Program-made: the position numbers and the translations under genes
DNA from: an uncultured Collinsella sp.
Lineage (GTDB): Bacteria > Actinomycetota > Coriobacteriia > Coriobacteriales > Coriobacteriaceae
Length of the DNA stretch: 64,000 nucleotides
Reading direction: 5' to 3'
Assembly: GCA_958437935.1 (NCBI GenBank)
Contig: CAUBPS010000009.1
Span: 1-64,000, forward strand
In this document: positions 35,231 to 42,831 of the stretch, piece after piece
How positions within the stretch are numbered: position 1 is the first letter of the stretch
Layout of the letters: each line of letters starts with the position of its first letter
Notes under the pieces: generated by a model
Database searches by the model: none
What the model was told of the DNA's origin: nothing
The model's input: only the letters and a program-made list of their open reading frames with translations

Positions 35231-36163
35231 ATGATTTACACGCTTACTGCAAATCCCGCTATTGACTACAACATCTCCTGCGATGGCCTGTCCGCCAACA
35301 CCGTCACCCGCACCCGTAACGCTGTCTACACCCCCAACGGCAAGGGTCTCAACGTCTCTTTTACGCTCGACCACTACGGCGTCGACACCACGATCCTGGG
35401 CTTCTTCGCCGGCTTCTCGGGAGAGTTCATCGTTAAGGGCGCCGAAGCCCTTGGCGTGCCCGTCAAGCCCGTGTGGACTGACGGCATCACGCGTGTCAAC
35501 GTGTTCCTCAACGCCGGTCCCGACACCGAGTACAACATGGTCAATGCCGGTGCCGCCATCAACGCTGCCAACGAGCAGGAGATGTTTGAGCTTATCGATT
35601 CGCTCGATGACATGACCTGCCTGGTTATCAGCGGCTCGCTGCCCCCCAACACCTCCGATGGCTTCCTGGCAGAGGTTCTGCGTCGCGTGAAGGCGAAGGG
35701 CGCCGAGTTCGTGCTCGATATCTCGAGCCATCAGTTGGCCGACCTCATTGCTATGGAGCCGCTCCTCATTAAGCCTAACGACGACGAGCTGCTCGACATC
35801 TTTGGCATTAAGGTGGGCGGTGGCGACGACGAGTCCGTCAAGGGCGCCATGGCCGAGCTGCACGCCAAGGGCGCTAAGAATGTACTGCTGACGCTCGGCG
35901 GCGACGGCGCGTACTTCTCCAACGGCGAGCACATCTGGTTTGCCAACCGCACCTTCGACGTCAAGCTGCTGTCGACCGTCTGCGCGGGCGACTCCTCGCT
36001 GGCCGCCTTCCTTTCCGTGTGGCACGACGCCCCCGAGCGCGTCGAGGATGCCCTGCGCCTCTCGATGGCCACCGGCGCCAACGTGGTCGAGTGCCCGGGT
36101 CTGGGCGATTTTGCCAAGGTCGATGAGTATCAGAAGGGTATTGCAATCCGTCAGGTTTGCTAG
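35231..36163 (+). CDS. fruK: 1-phosphofructokinase-like PfkB kinase (second paralog)
   Basis: A 310-residue paralog of the preceding gene, alike from NPAIDYNI through NGKGLNVSF to VCAGDSS with catalytic D254. Sequence divergence is large enough for distinct sugar-phosphate preferences (fructose-1-P versus tagatose-6-P, for example). It has its own start region with AAAGGA before ATG 35231 and a TATACT box near 35191. It is isolated by terminators on both sides, so it is expressed separately from the first copy. Confidence 0.83.
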   Translation: MIYTLTANPAIDYNISCDGLSANTVTRTRNAVYTPNGKGLNVSFTLDHYGVDTTILGFFAGFSGEFIVKGAEALGVPVKPVWTDGITRVNVFLNAGPDTEYNMVNAGAAINAANEQEMFELIDSLDDMTCLVISGSLPPNTSDGFLAEVLRRVKAKGAEFVLDISSHQLADLIAMEPLLIKPNDDELLDIFGIKVGGGDDESVKGAMAELHAKGAKNVLLTLGGDGAYFSNGEHIWFANRTFDVKLLSTVCAGDSSLAAFLSVWHDAPERVEDALRLSMATGANVVECPGLGDFAKVDEYQKGIAIRQVC

Positions 36164-36196
36164 TTCCGGCACCTTGCCTGAATAGTTCAATTATTT

Positions 36197-36231
36197 CGCA
36201 TCCGTCTTAGACCAGGACGGATGCGTTTTTG
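36197..36231 (+). terminator. Terminator after the second fruK
   Basis: CGCATCCGTC (36197-36206) pairs with GACGGATGCG (36216-36225), followed by T5. Confidence 0.9.
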
Positions 36232-36327
36232 TTTATCGGACTTGCGTGTGCAGTGGAGGCTGTTTCTTGCTAGACTTCTTGCAGACGCAATCGATAGCCA
36301 ATTTGATAGTCGCAGGAGGCCATAGGC

Positions 36328-37722
36328 ATGTGCAATGTTTCGCTCAACGGTACGCAGCCGACCGATGCCTCTATCCGTGTCCTGCGTGCGCTTGAGGCAG
36401 CAGGTCTTGAGGCTTGGTACGTGGGCGGTTGGGTACGTGATGCCCTGATGGGACGCCCCAGCCACGATGTTGACATGTGCTGCAGCGGCCTGTGGCAGGA
36501 GTCCAAAGAGGCGCTCGAAGCGGCTGATATTGCCGTGGTTGAGTCGGGCATAAAATTTGGCGGCATCACGGCTATTTGCGATGATGAGCGCATTGAGGTC
36601 ACCACCTACCGCCTAGACGGCTTTTACACCGACGGCCGCCATCCCCAGAGTGTGGAGCGTGCGGCGTCGCTTGAGGACGATCTGGCGCGTCGTGACTTTA
36701 CCGTTAACGCTATGGCCTGGCATCCCGAGCGTGGTCTTGTCGACCGCTACGATGGTCAGGGCGACCTAGACCGCAAGCTCATCCGCGCCGTTGGAGATCC
36801 CAAGCGTCGTTTTAACGAGGACGCGCTTCGCATGCTGCGCGCGGTGCGTTTTGCCTGCCGTCTGGATTTTATGATCGAGCCTAAGACTAAACAGGCGCTT
36901 GCCGAGTGCGCGCCGCTGCTCGATGCTGTGGCGCGCGAGCGCGTGGGCATTGAGCTCGAGGGCATTCTTTCGACCGGCCATGGGGGAGACGCGATGCTGC
37001 GCTACCCCGAGCTTGTTTGCGCGGCCGTGCCCGAGCTCGCGTCCGCTCGCGGGTTTGATCAACGCAGCGTCTATCATGCGTTTAACGTCTACGAGCATAT
37101 CGCCCGCGTGCTGACGGTGGCAGGGGAGCTGGCGCTGTGCGACGGCGTCGCGCCCTCGTCGAGCCTTATGTGGGCGGCGTTTTTGCACGACGTTTCCAAA
37201 CCCGAGTGCTTTACGGTCGATCACGACGGCAGCGGCCACTTCTACGGTCATCCCGAGCTCGGCGCCAAGAAGGCGCGTGTCATCATGGATCGCCTGGCGC
37301 TCTCGCACGATTTGGTGCGCGATGTGTGCCTGCTGATCAAATACCATGACAAGCCGCTGCGCCCCGAGCGCTCCTGCCTGCTCAATATGATGCGCGCGCT
37401 TTCGGGCGAGGGTGTCGATACGCCGCGTCTGATGGACGAGCTCATGGACCTTAAGCGTGCCGACACGCTCGGCAAGGCGCCCTCGTGCTTCTATTACGTC
37501 GAGACGATCGAGGAGATGCGTACGCTCGCCCACGATCTGCTGCAGGCGGGGGAGCCCTATACACTCAAGATGCTTGCCATCAATGGTGGCGACCTGATCC
37601 GCGCCGGCGTCAAGCCGGGGCCGGAGCTGGGACAGCTTCTCAACGCCGCCCTCGACGCCGTGATCGAGGACAACATCCCCAACAACCGCGAAGCCCTCCT
37701 GGCTCATCTCAACTTGAACTAG
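36328..37722 (+). CDS. cca: CCA tRNA nucleotidyltransferase / poly(A) polymerase family with HD domain
   Basis: A 464-residue class II nucleotidyltransferase. The head domain has YVGGWVRDAL (31-40) and the metal-binding SHDVD. It continues through RRDFTVNAMA and the RRFNEDALRMLRAVRFA signature. A C-terminal HD-type phosphohydrolase domain (about 245-370, FLHDVSKPECF) is present. It adds or repairs the CCA end of tRNAs. The two tRNA genes downstream already encode CCA, so repair would be its task for them. ATG 36328 follows AGGAGG. Confidence 0.88.
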   Translation: MCNVSLNGTQPTDASIRVLRALEAAGLEAWYVGGWVRDALMGRPSHDVDMCCSGLWQESKEALEAADIAVVESGIKFGGITAICDDERIEVTTYRLDGFYTDGRHPQSVERAASLEDDLARRDFTVNAMAWHPERGLVDRYDGQGDLDRKLIRAVGDPKRRFNEDALRMLRAVRFACRLDFMIEPKTKQALAECAPLLDAVARERVGIELEGILSTGHGGDAMLRYPELVCAAVPELASARGFDQRSVYHAFNVYEHIARVLTVAGELALCDGVAPSSSLMWAAFLHDVSKPECFTVDHDGSGHFYGHPELGAKKARVIMDRLALSHDLVRDVCLLIKYHDKPLRPERSCLLNMMRALSGEGVDTPRLMDELMDLKRADTLGKAPSCFYYVETIEEMRTLAHDLLQAGEPYTLKMLAINGGDLIRAGVKPGPELGQLLNAALDAVIEDNIPNNREALLAHLNLN

Positions 37723-37787
37723 CTAACCAGTTGACCTGCGCGTTCCATAACCTGCCGACAATTTTTTCGGCAATTTGGAATTTCTTC

Positions 37788-37816
37788 TTGCGCTGATGTT
37801 TTTTGTCCCGTAATAT
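37788..37816 (+). promoter_or_regulatory. Promoter of the tRNA-Glu pair
   Basis: TTGCGC (37788-37793) and TAATAT (37811-37816) are separated by exactly 17 bp, 35 bp before the first tRNA. Confidence 0.65.
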
Positions 37817-37850
37817 ATTTCCTCGCAGCACGGCAGTGCAGATGTCATGT

Positions 37851-37927
37851 GGCCCGTTCGTCTAGCGGTTTAGGACGCCGCCCTCTCAAGGCGGAGATCA
37901 CCAGTTCGAATCTGGTACGGGCTACCA
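37851..37927 (+). tRNA. tRNA-Glu (anticodon CTC), first copy
   Basis: A 77-nt cloverleaf with acceptor stem GGCCCGT / ACGGGCT (first pair G-U), anticodon stem CCGCC / GGCGG with loop CTCTCAA and anticodon CTC at 37885-37887, and T-arm ACCAG-TTCGAAT-CTGGT. The CCA end is encoded. It reads GAG codons. Confidence 0.95.
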
Positions 37928-37949
37928 CTTCTTTTCTGCTGAGGCTTAT

Positions 37950-38026
37950 GGCCCGTTCGTCTAGCGGTTTAGGACGCCGCCCTCTCAAGGCGGAGATCAC
38001 CAGTTCGAATCTGGTACGGGCTACCA
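37950..38026 (+). tRNA. tRNA-Glu (anticodon CTC), second identical copy
   Basis: Identical in sequence to the first copy, 22 bp downstream, with encoded CCA. The two are probably co-transcribed and end at the terminator at 38038-38068. Confidence 0.95.
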
Positions 38027-38037
38027 CGCATCTGATA

Positions 38038-38068
38038 CCCGGACTTCCCATGGAAGGCCGGGTTTTTT
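38038..38068 (+). terminator. Terminator of the tRNA-Glu operon
   Basis: CCCGG-acTTCC pairs with GGAA-ggCCGGG and is followed by T6. Confidence 0.85.
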
Positions 38069-38176
38069 ATTTTCAAACAACCGTCTGCAATTCCCGTTTG
38101 AACCAGAGCTTTGCGTTCTGCTTATGGTCCTTGCGGGTACAATATCCAAGATATTTTGACTGTTAGAAGGAGTCTC

Positions 38177-39484
38177 ATGACGGAGTCCTCTCAGCATACG
38201 TCTAAGCCCCAGGTCGAGGTTGAGGCCTCGGGCGGAGATGACAATAAGAGCGCACGCCGCGGCGCCATCTTTATCGGCGTCGTGCTGGTGGGTTATATCG
38301 TTTATCTGATTGTGACCGGTCAGATGGGACAGTTCTGGGCTGCCATGTCGAGCGTCCAGGCGCCCTGGCTCGTTGTCGCCTGTCTTTGCATGTTCATGTA
38401 TCTGTTCTTTGGCATTGTGGCCTATGCGATCGCCGTCTGGCTCGATCCTAATTCGCCCGTCGGCATTCGCGACCTGATCTCGGTCGAGGCGAGCGGTATC
38501 TTCTTTGGCAACCTGACGCCCATGATGATGGGCTCTACGCCCGCCCAGATTTACCGCCTGACCAAGGCAGGCCAAAATGTCGGCGAGGCCGGAGCCACGC
38601 AATTCACGCGCTTTATCGTGTATCAGTTTGGCCTCGTTGCCTGGGGCGCTATCCTACTGCTTGCTCGCATGCCGTTTTTCGCCGAGCGCTATGGCGACAT
38701 GATGCTGCTGTGTGTCTTTAGCTTTGGTGGGCACTGCTGCATCTTGCTTGGCATCTTCGCCGTCGCGCTCATGCCTAAGACCGTCACGCGCGTCGCCCAT
38801 TGCATCATCAATTGGCTCGAGCGCATTGGTGTCTCGGCCACTAAGATCGAGGGATGGCGCACGTTTGTCGATGGTGAGATCTACTCTTTCTCCGAGAAGT
38901 TCAAGCTTTCAGCCGGCCACTTTTCGTCCATGCTGCTCACGGTGGTCATCACCATGTTGCAGCTCGCGTTTTTCTATCTGGTGCCGTATTTCCTGATGCT
39001 TGCCTTTGGCCACCACGAAGTCGACTTTTTCTCGGTCATGGCCGCGAGCGCTTTTGTCCAGCTGCTGAGCTCTGCGGTTCCCTTGCCCGGTGGAACTGGT
39101 GGCGCTGAGGGCGGCTTTGCATTGTTCTTGGGTCATTTCTTTGGGTCGGCTTCGACCGCCGGCTATCTGCTGTGGCGCCTCATTACGTTTATTGCGCCGA
39201 CCATTTTGGCTGCGCCCCTGTTGGGACTTAAGAGTGCCCACAACGAGAGCATCCATGCGCGCTGGGATCGCGTGATGCGCAAGCTCGGCCGCACGCCTCA
39301 GACGCCCTCTGCGCCCACTAAGCCGCACCCCACGAATGCTGTTACCGTTGATCCCAAGAAGCACGCTCAGAAGGCTTCTGGGACCGCTAAGCCGGCTCAT
39401 AAAGCCTATGTGCGCCAGACAGGCGATGGTATTCGCGTATCTCCGTCGGCACTCAATAAGAAGAAGCACCCTAAGTCGCAGTAG
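38177..39484 (+). CDS. YbhN/UPF0104-type flippase-like integral membrane protein
   Basis: A 435-residue membrane protein with about eight hydrophobic segments from residue 32 to 350. It has the lysylphosphatidylglycerol synthase transmembrane-family signature: LTPMMMGSTPAQIYRL near 115 and LPLPGGTGGAEGGFALFLG near 305. It lacks the soluble aminoacyl transferase domain of MprF, so a lipid flippase or undefined lipid-related role is likely. A basic K/P-rich C-terminal tail (about 370-435) is predicted cytoplasmic. ATG 38177 follows AAGGAG; TACAAT at 38138-38143 may be the -10. Confidence 0.82.
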   Translation: MTESSQHTSKPQVEVEASGGDDNKSARRGAIFIGVVLVGYIVYLIVTGQMGQFWAAMSSVQAPWLVVACLCMFMYLFFGIVAYAIAVWLDPNSPVGIRDLISVEASGIFFGNLTPMMMGSTPAQIYRLTKAGQNVGEAGATQFTRFIVYQFGLVAWGAILLLARMPFFAERYGDMMLLCVFSFGGHCCILLGIFAVALMPKTVTRVAHCIINWLERIGVSATKIEGWRTFVDGEIYSFSEKFKLSAGHFSSMLLTVVITMLQLAFFYLVPYFLMLAFGHHEVDFFSVMAASAFVQLLSSAVPLPGGTGGAEGGFALFLGHFFGSASTAGYLLWRLITFIAPTILAAPLLGLKSAHNESIHARWDRVMRKLGRTPQTPSAPTKPHPTNAVTVDPKKHAQKASGTAKPAHKAYVRQTGDGIRVSPSALNKKKHPKSQ

Positions 39485-39600
39485 GACAGTCGTGCGTTCT
39501 TCATGATGCGGGGCATATTTGTGCTGTATGGGGGATAATCCTCTTACGTAGATTATCTCTCATCTGTTGATGAATGCTCGCATATCGAAGGGACACGCCC

Positions 39601-40212
39601 ATGGCAACCAGCAAACCGCGTCTTGACCGCCGCATTGTTCGCAGCCGTAATGCCATCCTTTCGGCTTTCGAGCGCCTGCTCATGGAAAAGCCGCTGGCAG
39701 ACATTACGGTGAGTGCCATCGCACGCGAGGCCAATGTCGACCGCAAAACCTTCTACGTGCACTTTGGCACGGTTGACGGCCTGCTCGATGCCATTGCCGT
39801 CGATGTGGTGGAGATGATTGTCGACTCGGTCGAGAAAACGCTTGCCTCCATGGACGGCGACACCAACGAGCGCGCCCTGGGCGCGGCGGCGACCTTCTTT
39901 AAAACCGTTAACGAGGCACTGTGCAACAACCTGGTGCTCAATCGTCAGCTGATCGAGAACATTCCGCTCGATGATTTTATGGCTCGTCTTCGTGCGCCCC
40001 TCGAACACGAGATTGCCGAGCGCGATCTGCTGCCCCAAGGTCTCAAGGACGAGATGTTCGACTACTATCTGGCGTTTTTGCTGTCGGGTATTATCGGTAT
40101 CTATCGCACGTGGGCGCTGTCTGACGGTTCGGTTCCTATCGAGCGCGTCTCTGAGGTCGCCAACGACCTGACTCTCAATGGCCTGTCGAGTCTGGAATCT
40201 CGCTTGGATTAG
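39601..40212 (+). CDS. TetR/AcrR family transcriptional regulator
   Basis: A 203-residue repressor-type protein. The N-terminal helix-turn-helix is at about 15-60 (ITVSAIAREANVDRKTFYVHFG, the canonical TetR recognition helix), followed by an all-helical ligand domain. The start ATG 39601 is preceded by GAAGGG. Its target is not evident: the YbhN-like gene lies upstream on the same strand, and its stop abuts an IS3 transposase fragment, so the native downstream neighbour may have been lost when the adjacent island arrived. Confidence 0.85.
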   Translation: MATSKPRLDRRIVRSRNAILSAFERLLMEKPLADITVSAIAREANVDRKTFYVHFGTVDGLLDAIAVDVVEMIVDSVEKTLASMDGDTNERALGAAATFFKTVNEALCNNLVLNRQLIENIPLDDFMARLRAPLEHEIAERDLLPQGLKDEMFDYYLAFLLSGIIGIYRTWALSDGSVPIERVSEVANDLTLNGLSSLESRLD

Positions 40213-40446
40213 GCGCAGGCTCGAGTTCGTGACGCGCTTGTCGGGGTGCAGCCCGATCGACCAGACGACGGGCATCCCGCCGAAGCAGTCGATGACCGGG
40301 CTCAGGTAGACCTTCTCGCCGCCCGGGAGTCTGAACTCGGTGATGTCGGTGAGCCACAGCAGGTTGGGCTCGTCGGCGTGGAAATTCCTGTTTACGAGGT
40401 TCTCCGGCGCCTTGTAGACCTCGCCGGCGTAGGAGCTGTAGCCTGA
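40213..40446 (-). pseudogene. IS3-family transposase OrfB fragment (left edge of island)
   Basis: The minus strand translates without stops to a 78-residue piece of an rve-type transposase: GYSSYAGEVYKAPENLV, then NLLWLTDITEF (first catalytic D), YLSPVIDCFGGMP (second catalytic D) and VTNSSL. It has no start, no third catalytic residue and no terminal repeats, so it is a relic truncated at both ends. It lies directly between the TetR stop codon and the GC-rich cobalamin island. Confidence 0.85.
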
Positions 40447-40469
40447 GGATCATTAAAAGAAAGTCCAGT

Positions 40470-41786
40470 TTATCCTTCCCACTCCAATTGGGAATCCTCC
40501 GATGCGCCTTCGCACGCTCGCACGACCTCGATACCATGCGAGCGTGCAAACTCGATGAGCTCTGCGTTGCGGGCGTTTATGGTGCCGAAGGCGGCGGGGC
40601 ACACAATAAGGCGCGCGCAGTGGACGAGGAGCTCTTTGGCGCGGGCCATGGTTTTATCCCCGATCGGCTCGAACGCGCGCTCGGCCACGCATTCCGCCGC
40701 CAGGTCGCGCGCGAGCTCGCAGTCGATGTCCCCTTCGTGCAGAACGCCCGCGTAGAACGCCTTGCCCTGCCGAATGAGCTGGCGAAACACAGCCGACCCC
40801 GTACCTGCGCCGGCGATGACGAACGTGTGCGCATCGCCGTGCGGGCGCCCAATTTCCACGCTGCCGAAGCGCTCGTTGAAGGTGCCATGTTGAAGGCCGT
40901 AGAGCTCGCCAATTGTCTCGCGCGTAAATATTTTCTCGGGTGTGCCGGCGCGGAAGACTCGGCCGTCCTTCACGCAAATCACCTTGTCGGCGCTTTTCTG
41001 CGCGAGCTCGAGTTCGTGGATGGACATGATGACAGCCACATTCCGCGATTTCGCAAGATGGCGAAGTATTCGCAGCAGGTCGATCTGGTAGCGGATATCG
41101 AGATACGACGTGGGCTCGTCGAGCACGAGCACACGCGGATCCTGCGCGATCGCGCGTGCGAGCATGACGCGCTGGCGTTGCCCGTCGCTTATCTGCATGA
41201 AGTCGCGCTCGGCGAGCTCTTCCACATGTGCGGTTTTCATGGCCTCGTCGACCCGACTATGGTCGTTAGGCGAGAGTGTCCCCATTCGCCCGGTGTAGGG
41301 ATGTCTTCCCGCCTCTACGACATCGCGGCAGGTGAGGAGCTCGGTCCGGGGGCGATCTGTCAGCATAACGGCAAGGTTCCTTGCGAACTCCGCCGTCTTC
41401 CATCGGGAAATCTCTCGCCCGTCGAGCTCGACCGCGCCGGCAAGCGGTGCTAGATGGCGCGTGATGGTTTTCAAGATGGTCGACTTGCCCGAGCCGTTCG
41501 GCCCGATGAGCGCCACGACGTCGCCCGCGTGAACCTCCAGATAGACGCCTTCGACTACAACCTTCTTGTCGTAGCCCGCCGACAGGTCGCTTATGCGGAA
41601 AAGCGGCGCTCCGTCAGCCTGCGTTTCGACCGGGGTTTCGAGGTTCGACTCCGTTCGGAGGAGGCGTTCCGCGCGCAGTTCCGCACGAGCCGAAAGTGCC
41701 TTCTGGCGCTTTCGTGTGAGCTCAGGACTGTCTAAGCATGGAATGTCCCCTCCGAGCATTTTGGGCCGCGGCACGAATTCCCCCAT
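40470..41786 (-). CDS. FecE/BtuD-type ABC transporter ATPase with N- and C-terminal extensions
   Basis: A 438-residue ATPase. The ABC core runs from about 61 to 300, with Walker A GPNGSGKST (95-103), signature ISDGQRQR, Walker B VLVLDEPT and H-loop SIHE. The first 60 residues are an unusual extension, of which about 16-37 are encoded by a palindromic repeat element. About 130 residues after the ABC domain form a second, Rossmann-like segment (FVIAGAGTGSAVFRQL...). The start abuts the permease stop (TAG-ATG). It energises uptake of a corrinoid, haem-like compound or metal chelate with the two genes upstream. Confidence 0.87.
   Translation of the reverse strand: MGEFVPRPKMLGGDIPCLDSPELTRKRQKALSARAELRAERLLRTESNLETPVETQADGAPLFRISDLSAGYDKKVVVEGVYLEVHAGDVVALIGPNGSGKSTILKTITRHLAPLAGAVELDGREISRWKTAEFARNLAVMLTDRPRTELLTCRDVVEAGRHPYTGRMGTLSPNDHSRVDEAMKTAHVEELAERDFMQISDGQRQRVMLARAIAQDPRVLVLDEPTSYLDIRYQIDLLRILRHLAKSRNVAVIMSIHELELAQKSADKVICVKDGRVFRAGTPEKIFTRETIGELYGLQHGTFNERFGSVEIGRPHGDAHTFVIAGAGTGSAVFRQLIRQGKAFYAGVLHEGDIDCELARDLAAECVAERAFEPIGDKTMARAKELLVHCARLIVCPAAFGTINARNAELIEFARSHGIEVVRACEGASEDSQLEWEG
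41654..41756. repeat. Structured palindromic element, copy 2 (inside the ABC ATPase gene)
   Basis: The core AGTTCCGCACGAGCC (41677-41691) and CAGGACTGTCTAAGCATGG (to 41741) match copy 1 at 31697-31758. The inner hairpin is GAAAGTGCC-TTCT-GGCGCTTTC, different in sequence from copy 1 but still paired (one G-U). Outer arms 41654-41670 and 41740-41756 pair over 17 positions with three non-Watson-Crick positions. It is read in frame as residues of the ATPase N-terminus. Confidence 0.8.
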
Positions 41787-42827
41787 CTACCTCACCCGCT
41801 TCTTCAACATGAGCGCGATAACCACCGGCGCGCCGAAGATGGCGGTGACGGCGCTGATGGAAAGCTCGACGGGGGAGAACAGCGTGCGCGCGATCAAATC
41901 GCAGCCCGCGCAGAAGATGGCGCCTCCCAAGAAGCACGCAGGAATCACGCGGATGGGCTTCGACGACTTTAGCGCCGACTTCACGAGATGCGGAACCGCG
42001 ATGCCTACGAACGACACCGGACCAGCGAACGCGGTCACGCAGGCAGAGAGCATGCTCGCTAGAAGGACGAGCACCACGCGGAAGCGTGCGACGTTCACGC
42101 CGACGCTTTTCGCGTAGGCTTCTCCCAGCTGGAAGGCGGAAAGGGGCTTCGATATCGCGAATACGCATGCGCTCACGGTGATCACCACGACCGCGATGAC
42201 CGCGATGTCGTTCCAGCTCGAACCCGAGAAGCTACCCAAAGACCAGTTGTGCAGGTTCACGATGGACTGGTCGTCGGCGAAGGCGATGAGGAAGTTCGTC
42301 GCCGCCGAGCAGATGTATCCCACCATGACGCCCGCCACGATGAGCATGGCCATGGAACTTATGCGCCGTGCGATGAGGAGCACGAAGCCGATGGTGATAA
42401 GCGAGCCCAGAAACGCTGCGGCCACCATGGCCGGCGAGGACATGGCCTGGTTCGCGTCCAGAAGTGCGATCATCGTAAGCGCGACGACGAACTTTGCGCC
42501 CGAGGAGACGCCCAAGATGAACGGGTCGGCGATGGGGTTGTTGAAAAACGTCTGCAGTAGGAACCCGGAAAGCGAAAGTGCCCCGCCGAGAAGCACGGCT
42601 GAAAGCACGCGCGGCAGGCGAATCTCCCAGATGACCTGGCTTTCCATGGAATTGGCCGCGCCGCCCGAAAGGATGCCGGGGATGTGGTCTGCTGGCACGA
42701 GCACGCTCCCGATGCACAGGTTGGCCCCGACGAGCACGATGAGGGCAACAGCGAGCAGCGCCGTCACGACGCGACACCGCGCGGCGCGCCCCGATTCGTC
42801 GTATGTCATGGAAAGTCGGCTTTTCAT
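41787..42827 (-). CDS. FecCD/BtuC-type ABC transporter permease
   Basis: A 346-residue integral membrane permease of the iron-siderophore/cobalamin/haem family, with about nine or ten hydrophobic segments from residue 20 onward. Family signatures are LPRVLSAVLLGGALSLSGFLLQ (residues about 72-93), NPIADPFILGVSSGA and FAGPVSFVGIAVPHLVK. The order binding protein-permease-ATPase on the minus strand is the standard BtuFCD-like arrangement. Substrate is inferred from the cobalamin riboswitch and the neighbouring chelatase. Confidence 0.9.
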   Translation of the reverse strand: MKSRLSMTYDESGRAARCRVVTALLAVALIVLVGANLCIGSVLVPADHIPGILSGGAANSMESQVIWEIRLPRVLSAVLLGGALSLSGFLLQTFFNNPIADPFILGVSSGAKFVVALTMIALLDANQAMSSPAMVAAAFLGSLITIGFVLLIARRISSMAMLIVAGVMVGYICSAATNFLIAFADDQSIVNLHNWSLGSFSGSSWNDIAVIAVVVITVSACVFAISKPLSAFQLGEAYAKSVGVNVARFRVVLVLLASMLSACVTAFAGPVSFVGIAVPHLVKSALKSSKPIRVIPACFLGGAIFCAGCDLIARTLFSPVELSISAVTAIFGAPVVIALMLKKRVR

Positions 42828-42831
42828 GGTG

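Noticed and set aside
37851..38026. tRNA-flanked integration (att) site for the downstream island
   Set aside because: The duplicate is a full identical tRNA with encoded CCA and shared promoter, no integrase is nearby, and the island begins more than 2 kb away at an IS relic.
37950..38026. CRISPR-like tandem repeat
   Set aside because: Only two units, each a complete tRNA-Glu cloverleaf.
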